The notes beneath the pieces were generated by a model. The model did not search any database. It was not told the DNA's origin and saw only the letters and a program-made list of their open reading frames with translations. The position numbers were made by a program, and so were the translations under genes. From Ignavibacteriota bacterium (GTDB lineage: Bacteria > Bacteroidota > Kapaibacteriia > Palsa-1295), in NCBI GenBank assembly GCA_003151215.1, contig PLXB01000371.1, forward strand, positions 1,654-10,058: DNA of 8,405 nt. The letters run 5' to 3'. Shown one piece after another: positions 1 through 6,916 of this stretch. The first letter of the stretch is position 1, and each line of letters opens with the position of its first letter.

Positions 1-616
1 GAACGACATCAGCTCCTGCTTCGATCTGCATGACATGGTAATCACTAACAGCCCCTGCTATCTTGAGCAAAAGCTTATGTGCTTCTTCGGGGCGCGTAAA
101 GATCATCTCCTTTGCATGGCGGAAATCTTTCGAACCTGCCCCTTCGACCATATAACAAAACAGTGTCCAGGGTGCGCCGCTGAAGCCGATAAGTGGCACT
201 CTACCCGCGAGCTTTTCAACAGTTAGTGTTATTGCATCGGCGACATATTTCAGATCGCGAGATGGATCAATATCTTTAAGGTCACGAATCTGAGTATAAA
301 GCCTGATCGGATCAGGAAACCGTGGACCGCCTTTGCCTTCTTCAATTATGAGTTTCATTCCCATTGCTTCGGGGACAGTGAGAATATCGGAGAAAATGAT
401 AGCAGCATCGACTCCAATTAGATCGACAGGTTGAATTGTTACCTCTGCAGCAAGTTCAGGAGTCTTTACCATTGTAAGGAAATCGTACTTAGAGCGAAGT
501 GCTCTATACTCAGGCAAATATCTTCCTGCTTGGCGCATAAACCATACCGGTGCGCGTTCAGTTTTTTCGCGGCGTGCAGCACGAACCAGAAGATCGTTTT
601 GTAACTTTTGCTTCAT
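1..616 (-). CDS. hemE: Uroporphyrinogen decarboxylase (HemE), 5' part only
   Basis: HemE removes the four acetate carboxyl groups of uroporphyrinogen III to give coproporphyrinogen III in the cytoplasm, without a cofactor. Only the first 205 codons are present; the family is usually about 340-355 residues, so the C-terminal part lies beyond the left edge. Residues 23-38 read PVWFMRQAGRYLPEYR, the family's first signature, with the substrate-binding arginines at 28 and 32. The catalytic aspartate is Asp77 in FSDIL, and the second signature GFSGAPWTL is at 144-152, followed by Tyr155. The ATG at 616-614 shares its A with the TAA stop of hemD (TAATG), which fixes the start and suggests translation by reinitiation, since no Shine-Dalgarno motif precedes it. 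Identity is very secure; what follows it in the operon cannot be seen. Confidence 0.97.
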   Translation of the reverse strand, partial: MKQKLQNDLLVRAARREKTERAPVWFMRQAGRYLPEYRALRSKYDFLTMVKTPELAAEVTIQPVDLIGVDAAIIFSDILTVPEAMGMKLIIEEGKGGPRFPDPIRLYTQIRDLKDIDPSRDLKYVADAITLTVEKLAGRVPLIGFSGAPWTLFCYMVEGAGSKDFRHAKEMIFTRPEEAHKLLLKIAGAVSDYHVMQIEAGADVV

Positions 617-1422
617 TAATTTGAGCGTATTTTTAAATAGTTAAGAATATCCTCAGCCAGTGATTCCTGATTCGCTTTTCTTGCTACTATTTCAGGTCTG
701 CGGCGCAGGAGTAATTCGATCTCTTTTGCCGTCGTTTCACCGATCGCTGCAAGAGTCGGCAATGATGAAAGATGGCTTGTGCCCATTTCTGCCAGAGTTC
801 GAACGAAGAATTCTACAGCAGAAGGCGAGAAGAATGCGATAATATCCGGACGTCCCGTAAGATCCGCTTCAAATAACTGAAGGAGTCTGGCAGAATCATG
901 AAGCGATGGACCCGTCGTTTCGTAAAGAACTTTCCGCTCAACTTCTGCTCCGCACATTTCGAATGCTCTGGTAAGCACGACCATCCCGATCTGCGATTGA
1001 AGTATCAGTGTTTTCTTCCCACGAATATCAAATGTGCGAAGTGAGATGAGCAATGCAGCAGCGCCGGCATTTTGATGGGGAAGAGGCAGAGCAAGCTTAT
1101 ATCCGAATTGCGAAAGTTTTTCCGCGGACTTTGTTCCTATGGTTGCAAAACCTACCGATGAACGAATAGCATCTGCAATTCCAAGATCAGTGACTTTCGA
1201 ATGAAAATATTCTATCGCCGTCGGGCTGGTAAGCACACAATAATCAAATTCTTTTTCGGCAAGGCGTTTGAGCGATAGATCGAGTGTAGTTGTATCTTTT
1301 GGATAATCAATCGTTATCATCGGAATTTCGACGACATCGACACCATTTGATTGCAGCGTAAAGCTAAAGCTATTATCATCGGCAATTCGCTGAAAAGGGC
1401 GGGTGAGAAGTACTTTGGGCAT
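616..1422 (-). CDS. hemD: Uroporphyrinogen-III synthase (HemD)
   Basis: HemD cyclises hydroxymethylbilane with inversion of ring D to give uroporphyrinogen III, the branch point to haem, chlorophylls and cobalamin. The family is poorly conserved, but the hallmarks are visible: VLLTRP at residues 4-9 opening domain 1, VLTSPTAIEYF at 63-73 and the matching AFFSPSAVEFF at 196-206 in the two half-domains, and LAAIGETTAKEI at 224-235 near the C-terminus. The length of 268 residues is normal. I chose ATG at 1422-1420, one base after the hemC stop (TAAGATG), because the typical HemD N-terminus starts right there. A TTG at 1440 in the same frame would add six residues and a 17-base overlap with hemC, and looks less likely. 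The position between hemC and hemE confirms the assignment. Confidence 0.95.
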   Translation of the reverse strand: MPKVLLTRPFQRIADDNSFSFTLQSNGVDVVEIPMITIDYPKDTTTLDLSLKRLAEKEFDYCVLTSPTAIEYFHSKVTDLGIADAIRSSVGFATIGTKSAEKLSQFGYKLALPLPHQNAGAAALLISLRTFDIRGKKTLILQSQIGMVVLTRAFEMCGAEVERKVLYETTGPSLHDSARLLQLFEADLTGRPDIIAFFSPSAVEFFVRTLAEMGTSHLSSLPTLAAIGETTAKEIELLLRRRPEIVARKANQESLAEDILNYLKIRSN

Positions 1423-1423
1423 C

Positions 1424-2383
1424 TTAATAAGTTTTCTCAACTTGTTCCATATCGGTTAAATACGCGATCATCTGTGCGCCGCCTTTTGATAAGAATTCTT
1501 CGGCGATCTTTTTTGCATTCTGGATCAATGATGTTTCATTCGAATGCAATTGTGATCTAAGCATTCCATTACCGCTTGGATATGCTATGCAGGCGTCGAT
1601 CAAATATTCACCACCCTCCTTACGCACAAATGTACCCAAAGGCAACTGACAGCCGCCTCCGAGAGCATGAAGAATCTCACGTTCAGTTGAAGAAGAAAGG
1701 CGAGCCGCTTGATCTTCCAAAGGAAAGAGCAGCTTTGCAACTTCAACATCATTATTCCGAGCTTCTATGGCAAGGGCACCTTGCCCGGGAGCAGGAAGCA
1801 TATCTTTGGTCGGAATGTGGTGAGCAATTTCTCCTCCAAGCCCGAGTCTTTCCATACCTGCAGATGCAAGGATCATCCCATCCCAATCACTTTCGCGAAG
1901 TTTTCGGATGCGAGTCGGCACGTTTCCGCGAATATCTACTATTTGATAATCCGGACGTCTAGCAAGAATTTGTGCCTTCCTGCGCAAACTCCCAGTTGCT
2001 ATTGTAGCCCCTTTACGAAGTTCAAATAGCTTTGCTGCCGGTGTATTAGAAAGAAAGGCATCCTCAACATTCGCACGCGCGGGTATTGCGGCAACAGCAA
2101 GTCCTTCACCAAGTTGTGTCGGTAGATCTTTCAGGCTATGAACGGCAATATCTATTTCATTTCTTAAGAGTGCACGTTCGAGTTCAACAGTGAAAACTCC
2201 TTTACCGCCGATAAGTGAAAGAGGCGAATCTAAAATTTTATCACCGGTGGTGTGGATGATCTCAAGAGTGACTGTTAAATTCGGATAAAGGCTTTCCAAT
2301 TTGCTTTTGATATGATTGGACTGCCATAGGGCGAGTTCGCTTCCGCGTGAGCCGATTCGCAAAGTGGGGCGGGTGAAGTTCAT
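1424..2383 (-). CDS. hemC: Hydroxymethylbilane synthase (porphobilinogen deaminase, HemC)
   Basis: HemC joins four porphobilinogen molecules head to tail into hydroxymethylbilane, building the chain on a covalently bound dipyrromethane cofactor. The 319 residues match the usual length of about 310. Visible landmarks are the N-terminal GSRGSELAL at 11-19, HTTGDKI at 44-50, VHSLKDLPT at 81-89 with the catalytic Asp86, the arginine-rich GSLRRKAQ at 131-138 and RGNVPTR at 152-158 that hold the growing chain, and LGGGCQLPLG at 241-250 with the cofactor-attachment Cys245. All key residues are intact. The ATG at 2383-2381 shares its A with the TAA stop of hemA (TAATG). No Shine-Dalgarno motif precedes it, so translation is probably coupled to hemA. 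Confidence 0.98.
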   Translation of the reverse strand: MNFTRPTLRIGSRGSELALWQSNHIKSKLESLYPNLTVTLEIIHTTGDKILDSPLSLIGGKGVFTVELERALLRNEIDIAVHSLKDLPTQLGEGLAVAAIPARANVEDAFLSNTPAAKLFELRKGATIATGSLRRKAQILARRPDYQIVDIRGNVPTRIRKLRESDWDGMILASAGMERLGLGGEIAHHIPTKDMLPAPGQGALAIEARNNDVEVAKLLFPLEDQAARLSSSTEREILHALGGGCQLPLGTFVRKEGGEYLIDACIAYPSGNGMLRSQLHSNETSLIQNAKKIAEEFLSKGGAQMIAYLTDMEQVEKTY

Positions 2384-3699
2384 TAATTATTATCTGATTT
2401 TATTTCTTCATCCAAAGCAAAAAGGAGTCGTACCATCTCGATCCGTGCCTGCATATCATCTTTTGTTGTGCGCGGTTCTTTCAGCATAACGGTCGGTGTA
2501 TGTAATAGCCGATTCATCATCTTGCGCGTCATTTCATCAAGTTCTTTAAACTGTTCGGCCGGAAGTTTAGAGCGATGGCGCTCAAGTTCTTCGTGGCGAA
2601 TTTCTTCGAAGCGTTTGCGAAGTCCGGCAATAGTTGGACCAACTTCAAGCTTTGTAAAAAGCTCAAGAAAATTCTCGAATTTGTGATTGATAATTCCCTT
2701 GATCCTTGGCAATTCAGCTTTGCGCTTTTGAAGATTTTGATCTACTATTGCCGATAGATCATCAATATCCTTAACAAAAACATTGGGTAATTTTCCGGCT
2801 TCAGGATCAATATCGCGTGGTACGGCAATATCTATTAAAACAAGAGGCACGGATGATTTTCTTATACCGAGCGCATGCTCTACATCGGATTTTTGAATAA
2901 TAAGATCATCGCTTCCGGTTGAACTGATAACAATATCAACCTGACCAAGCACAGAGCGAATTTCACTCAGAGGAAGAGTTGCATTCGGAGGAAGCTGTCC
3001 TTCTTTGCTAAGGTTTAGTAGCATCTTCTTCGCATTCTCTTCGGTGCGGTTGGCAACATAAAGTTTGCCGATCTTCTTTTCAATCAAGTATGATGCAGCA
3101 AGTTCTGCCGTCTCACCAGCGCCAATGATTAGTGCTGACCTGTTGCGAAAATCGTCGTAAACTTTTCGTGCGAATTCAACTGCTGCATAGCTGATCGTTC
3201 CTGCTCCGGCAGTCAACTGCGTTTCAGATCGGACTCGCTTTGCAACTCGGAATGATGCATGTGCAAGTTTTGTCATGAATGTTCCGGTCGAACCGATCTC
3301 TTCGGCAATTCGAAAAGATTCTTTTATCTGCCCGAATATCTGTTGATCGCCCAATATCTGAGAATCAATCCCTGCGCTTACTTCGAAAAGATGAATTATA
3401 GCATCACAATAGGAAAGTCTCGCAAATTCTTTTTTGAGTTCGATACGAATTTCGAGTGGAAGTCCTTTCGCCTCGAGGAGAAAATCGATCAGGTAATCCG
3501 AAGACAATTCATCATGCACCGGACGCACATAGAGCTCGGTTCTATTGCATGTAGAGATGAGAAGAGCTTCATCGGATATTGCCTCTTTAAGTCGCACAAG
3601 GACATTTCTAATTTCAGTTGGGGAAAACGTCACTCTTTCCCGTAATTCAACGGGAACGGAATGATGCGAAAGTCCTATGGCAATTAGTTTTGACGGCAT
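2383..3699 (-). CDS. hemA: Glutamyl-tRNA reductase (HemA, C5 pathway)
   Basis: HemA reduces glutamate attached to tRNA-Glu to glutamate-1-semialdehyde with NADPH, the committed and usually most regulated step of C5 tetrapyrrole synthesis. The 438 residues cover all three domains. The catalytic domain carries ISTCNRTELY at 48-57 with the nucleophile Cys51, and the conserved GIDSQILGDQQIFGQIK stretch at 110-126. The NADPH domain has GAGETAEL at 193-200 followed by VANRT at 215-219. The helical dimerisation tail runs from about residue 340 and contains HTPTVMLKEP. The start ATG at 3699-3697 overlaps the stop of the upstream HemX/CcsA-like gene by one base, and the sequence before it holds no Shine-Dalgarno motif. 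Use of this enzyme excludes the glycine/succinyl-CoA (ALA synthase) route as the explanation for this locus. Confidence 0.98.
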   Translation of the reverse strand: MPSKLIAIGLSHHSVPVELRERVTFSPTEIRNVLVRLKEAISDEALLISTCNRTELYVRPVHDELSSDYLIDFLLEAKGLPLEIRIELKKEFARLSYCDAIIHLFEVSAGIDSQILGDQQIFGQIKESFRIAEEIGSTGTFMTKLAHASFRVAKRVRSETQLTAGAGTISYAAVEFARKVYDDFRNRSALIIGAGETAELAASYLIEKKIGKLYVANRTEENAKKMLLNLSKEGQLPPNATLPLSEIRSVLGQVDIVISSTGSDDLIIQKSDVEHALGIRKSSVPLVLIDIAVPRDIDPEAGKLPNVFVKDIDDLSAIVDQNLQKRKAELPRIKGIINHKFENFLELFTKLEVGPTIAGLRKRFEEIRHEELERHRSKLPAEQFKELDEMTRKMMNRLLHTPTVMLKEPRTTKDDMQARIEMVRLLFALDEEIKSDNN

Positions 3700-4541
3700 T
3701 AGAGGAAATTATGATACTCTGTGCCAAAGGCATTAATAATTGTCATCGAAATGAGTGTCAATGCAAAGCCTGACATCCAGAAGATCACGAGTTTTTTCCC
3801 TTCAATTTTTGCTACCCTGCGAATGACAAGTGTTAATCCGAATACAAGCCATGTCAGGATTGTAGCGATGGTTTTGGGGTCGAGCAAATAGTTTGAGCTT
3901 TGCCCTACCGGAGTTATTTTGCCCACCAGAAGGGCTCCGAATAAAATCGAAATACTTAAGAATACAAACCCCACAGCAGAGGCACGAATACCAAAACGCT
4001 CCAATCTGCCCAAGCTTGGAAGCTCTTGAAATATAGGACCGAATGTATTCTTCTTCATTGAACGATACAGCAAAAGATAAAGAGAGCCATAGATCGTCGC
4101 TAAGGTCAGTGCTGCATATCCGAAAACAGCGCTTGTCACATGAATATTAAATATCGGATCGCTGAAGATCGGATTCGATGAAGCAGAACCTGAATGCGAA
4201 GAGAGAGAAGAGATAAGCTGGAATATAAAAGCGACAAGAAATACCATTGCGCCAGTACCAGCTGAAACTTGATTGGGGCGGAGTTCGACTATTGCATAGG
4301 TTGCAAGAAGAGTAAAGGCGATCAGAGAAAAAAGCTCATGGCTTGTCGTCAATAGACAATGACCGGCTACGACTGTATATAAGCCGATATATCCCGTATG
4401 GAGAACGAGGGCGACGAGTACAGCCGGAAATAGCCATGTTCTTTTTCTACCCGGTCGGGCAAAAACACTTGCGAATCCGAAGAGCAGTGTTCCATAAACA
4501 AAAGGTAGAATTGCCTGAATGGCGTTGCTGGCTTGAAGCAT
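3699..4541 (-). CDS. HemX/CcsA-like integral membrane protein
   Basis: This 280-residue protein resembles the cytochrome c assembly (CcsA/CcmC/HemX) family. About eight membrane helices can be read, near residues 10-27, 36-55, 68-86, 95-112, 132-158, 186-206, 224-241 and 251-270. Family features are HELFSLIAF at 68-76, His134 at the start of helix 5 in NIHVTSAVFGYAAL, a DPK at 221-223 before helix 7, and His277 near the C-terminus. The tryptophan-rich WWD haem-handling motif expected before DPK is not there (VGQSSNYLLDPK), which points to a HemX-type protein rather than a working cytochrome c haem lyase. In Bacillus, HemX is encoded beside hemA and lowers HemA level; the same role here is inference. 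I chose ATG at 4541 over the TTG at 4544 because GAGG lies four bases before the ATG, while an in-frame TGA blocks any longer form. Confidence 0.85.
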   Translation of the reverse strand: MLQASNAIQAILPFVYGTLLFGFASVFARPGRKRTWLFPAVLVALVLHTGYIGLYTVVAGHCLLTTSHELFSLIAFTLLATYAIVELRPNQVSAGTGAMVFLVAFIFQLISSLSSHSGSASSNPIFSDPIFNIHVTSAVFGYAALTLATIYGSLYLLLYRSMKKNTFGPIFQELPSLGRLERFGIRASAVGFVFLSISILFGALLVGKITPVGQSSNYLLDPKTIATILTWLVFGLTLVIRRVAKIEGKKLVIFWMSGFALTLISMTIINAFGTEYHNFL

Positions 4542-4545
4542 CAAG

Positions 4546-4549
4546 CCTC
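4546..4549 (-). promoter_or_regulatory. Shine-Dalgarno site of the HemX/CcsA-like gene
   Basis: GAGG on the minus strand lies four bases before the ATG at 4541, a short but workable spacing. It lies within the longest non-coding gap of the window (4542-4574, 33 bases, between the transporter stop and this gene). It is the only clear ribosome-binding motif I see before any of the eight start codons, and it favours the ATG over the adjacent TTG, to which it would be too close. The rest of the gap is AT-rich and shows no hairpin, terminator or recognisable promoter. Confidence 0.6.
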
Positions 4550-4574
4550 AAACACGAATTTACAATCAAACATT

Positions 4575-5888
4575 CTATTGGATAGTCGAATGAGGTGCAG
4601 GGGAGGATTCCAACCTGCTCACAAATACCACGGAAATAATTGCAAAGAGAAGAAGAATATTATACAGTACGACAAAACCAAAACTATCGAGCAACATTCC
4701 GGCAAGAAATGAAAGCAGAATGGGAAAAGCAAGTAATGTATTGTAGAGTGCAGAATATGTTGTCCGCTCCTTTTCAGGAATAATTTCAACGAGATAGCTC
4801 ATGCCGCCGATAGTATAACCGGAGTCAACGGCTGCAGCTATAGCGAAAACTATTGCAAATGCACTGCGCGGCAATGAAAATGCCGAGAAGCAAATAACCA
4901 TCAATGGTATCAATATTGCGATTATAGCCGAGACCAGGAGTACTGCTTTATTCGATGCACGCTGCGATAACCGAGACCAAAAATAATTTGAAATTACAAG
5001 TCCTATGCATTCCGTTGTTATAAAGATTGCGATCTCTGTCGATTGATACCCAAGCTGTTTTTTTGCAAAAAGAAAAAGGAAGGGAAGTCCCAGAGGAAAA
5101 AGCGAAAGGAGAAGACGGGTTTTTACGTAGTAACGAAAGCGGTGATCGCTCCGAAGAAGATGTAATCCTGCCCGTATCTGTTCTCGAAGCGAACGTTTAG
5201 TGGTTTTATGAAGGTCGCGCGGCTCGCGCATTACGGCCATACAAAGAAGTCCAATCGATGAGAATACAGCACCGGCGAGGAATACAAATCCATAGTTCAA
5301 TGGGAATTCTGCGGAAGAGAGGAGAAATCCGATGGACCATGCGCCGATCGTTGCAGAAAGTATTCCGGCTAATGCCATTCTGATGCCAAGAAAAACTCCT
5401 CTTTTTTCGGGACGGATTGCCTTTGCAAAAAGCTCCATGAAAACGACTCCGCCAAGTCCAGAACACATATAAAAAAAGAAAAGCGAGACTACCGATACTA
5501 CGAGCAGCAAAGAAGGATCGCTTGAGAACATGGTGATCAACGCCAGTCCGAAGAAAAAGAAAATGCGAAGGGCTGTCGAAAGACGGTACATGGGCATCTT
5601 CTGCGGCTTATGCTGTACCCAGGAGGATGCCGGGAGTTGAGGAAGATACCAACCCACATCCTGAAACGTGCCGACAATGCCGATCAATGCGCTGGAATTT
5701 GTTAGGTAAGAAAAAAAACTCGGAAGAACTGTCGTCCTCGAAATAAAAGAACACCCTAAGTTATAGAGAACGCCGCTCCAGATCCCCAGCCTGAAATTAT
5801 TTTTCTGAGTTTTACGGAGCCGCTGCTCAAATTTCTTTCCAGCAGAAGTTCTGGGTAGAGCTAATAATTCCTCTTCCGTTTCAAGCAT
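4575..5888 (-). CDS. MFS transporter, substrate unknown
   Basis: A 437-residue integral membrane protein with twelve likely helices, near residues 33-56, 66-88, 104-121, 126-157, 165-192, 198-220, 256-276, 283-304, 315-338, 343-366, 380-402 and 404-424, a charged cytosolic N-terminal tail of about 30 residues, and a basic central loop at 221-255. This six-plus-six plan is that of the major facilitator superfamily. The pseudo-repeat is visible in the matching loops IRPEKRGVFLGIR (158-170) and IIPEKERTTYSALYN (369-383), which follow helices 4 and 10. No substrate-specific signature is recognised. The start ATG at 5888 shares its A with the asd stop (TGATG), so it is tied to the lysine genes upstream, while the haem genes follow 33 bases downstream. 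Export or uptake of an amino acid, peptide or tetrapyrrole intermediate would all be guesses. Confidence 0.85.
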   Translation of the reverse strand: MLETEEELLALPRTSAGKKFEQRLRKTQKNNFRLGIWSGVLYNLGCSFISRTTVLPSFFSYLTNSSALIGIVGTFQDVGWYLPQLPASSWVQHKPQKMPMYRLSTALRIFFFFGLALITMFSSDPSLLLVVSVVSLFFFYMCSGLGGVVFMELFAKAIRPEKRGVFLGIRMALAGILSATIGAWSIGFLLSSAEFPLNYGFVFLAGAVFSSIGLLCMAVMREPRDLHKTTKRSLREQIRAGLHLLRSDHRFRYYVKTRLLLSLFPLGLPFLFLFAKKQLGYQSTEIAIFITTECIGLVISNYFWSRLSQRASNKAVLLVSAIIAILIPLMVICFSAFSLPRSAFAIVFAIAAAVDSGYTIGGMSYLVEIIPEKERTTYSALYNTLLAFPILLSFLAGMLLDSFGFVVLYNILLLFAIISVVFVSRLESSPAPHSTIQ

Positions 5889-6910
5889 CAGAAAAGATCG
5901 TTTTGGACTATATATTCTGCGATCTGTACTGCGTCGAGTGCAGCGCCTTTGCGGAGCTGATCGCCGGATACGAAGAGATCAATGGCATTGACATTACTTA
6001 TGTCATTACGAATTCGACCAACGAGTATTTCATCTTTTCCCGAGGCTTCCAGCGGCATAGGGAAATAATTATTTTCGCGGTCATCTACCAGCAGTACACC
6101 CGGAAATTTAGTAATAGCTGCTCGAATCTGATCAAGCGAAGGCCGTGAGCCTCTGAATTCAATATTAATGCTTTCGCTATGTGCGCGATGGACAGGTACA
6201 CGCACGCAAGTCGCAGTGATTGAAATTGCATCGTCATGCAAGATTTTCTTCGATTCATGAATGACCTTCCATTCTTCACCATTATAGCCCTCTTTATTGA
6301 TGGAAGTATTGTGGCTGAATAGATTGAATGCTGTTTGATATGGAAATACTTTTGGTGTTACTTTCTTGCCTTGGGAAATATCTCTCGATTGCTCTTCTAA
6401 CTCGGCAAGCGCTTTAGCGCCGGCTCCGCTTACTGCTTGATACGTGGATACAACAATACGTTTTATAGGCTGTACCAATGAAATAGGATAGACAGCCATT
6501 AGCATGACAATGGCCGAGCAATTGGGCACTGCAATAAGACCTTGATGCTTCTTAATGTCTTCACCATTTATCTCGGGTATCACCAGCGGCACTTCAGGCG
6601 CCATACGAAATGCGCTTGAGTTATCAATGATGATGCATCCTGCATCCTTTGCCGCTTTTCTGAATTCTTTCGTCGTCTCGCTTCCGGCACTGAAGAGCGC
6701 AATGTCAATATCTTTGAATACATCGCCGGTTGTAACTCCAACAGTATATTCCTTTCCTTTACAGGTAATTTTCTTTCCTTTTGAACGCTCGCTTGCAAAA
6801 GCACCCAAATTAAAATAGGGAAAATCACGCTGTTCGAGAACACGGAACATCTCTGCACCTACTGCGCCGGTCGCTCCGACAACCGCTAATCTGATCTCTT
6901 TTCTGCCCAT
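5888..6910 (-). CDS. asd: Aspartate-semialdehyde dehydrogenase (Asd)
   Basis: Asd reduces aspartyl-4-phosphate to aspartate-4-semialdehyde with NADPH, the branch point to diaminopimelate/lysine and to threonine/methionine. The 340 residues fit the shorter bacterial form (about 330-350) rather than the longer Escherichia coli type. The nucleotide-binding loop GATGAVG is at 12-18, SSAFRM at 98-103 supplies a phosphate-binding arginine, VPNCS at 128-132 contains the catalytic Cys131, TYQAVSGAG at 156-164 follows, and RVPVHRAHSE at 237-246 carries the active-site Arg237 and His244. The C-terminus has LRKGAALDAVQIAEY. The ATG at 6910 lies six bases after the lysA stop, with no Shine-Dalgarno motif. 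Its pairing with lysA matches a shared role in making meso-diaminopimelate and lysine; dapA and dapB are not in view. Confidence 0.97.
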   Translation of the reverse strand: MGRKEIRLAVVGATGAVGAEMFRVLEQRDFPYFNLGAFASERSKGKKITCKGKEYTVGVTTGDVFKDIDIALFSAGSETTKEFRKAAKDAGCIIIDNSSAFRMAPEVPLVIPEINGEDIKKHQGLIAVPNCSAIVMLMAVYPISLVQPIKRIVVSTYQAVSGAGAKALAELEEQSRDISQGKKVTPKVFPYQTAFNLFSHNTSINKEGYNGEEWKVIHESKKILHDDAISITATCVRVPVHRAHSESINIEFRGSRPSLDQIRAAITKFPGVLLVDDRENNYFPMPLEASGKDEILVGRIRNDISNVNAIDLFVSGDQLRKGAALDAVQIAEYIVQNDLF

Positions 6911-6916
6911 GAATTT

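Noticed and set aside
1576..1962. Open frame of 128 codons on the plus strand
   Set aside because: It lies entirely antisense to hemC, whose conserved motifs run straight through it; the translation has no family features and no start context.
3324..3372. HemA with an altered conserved segment (LGDQQIFGQ instead of the more usual LGEPQILGQ)
   Set aside because: The changes are conservative, the catalytic cysteine and NADPH loop are intact, and such variants are likely lineage-specific rather than a sign of lost function.
3259..3645. Open frame of 128 codons on the plus strand
   Set aside because: It is antisense to the catalytic domain of hemA and has no recognisable protein character.
4542..4574. 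Promoter or terminator in the longest intergenic gap
   Set aside because: The 33 bases show no hairpin, no T run after a stem, and no convincing sigma-70 or Bacteroidota-type (TAnnTTTG) promoter match.
5206..5466. Open frame of 86 codons on the minus strand inside the transporter
   Set aside because: It is a shifted frame of the MFS gene, rich in Arg, Cys and Trp, and unlike a real protein; the main frame shows intact membrane helices here.
6580..6858. Open frame of 92 codons on the minus strand inside asd
   Set aside because: It is an alternative frame of asd, whose own frame contains the catalytic cysteine and nucleotide-binding loop.
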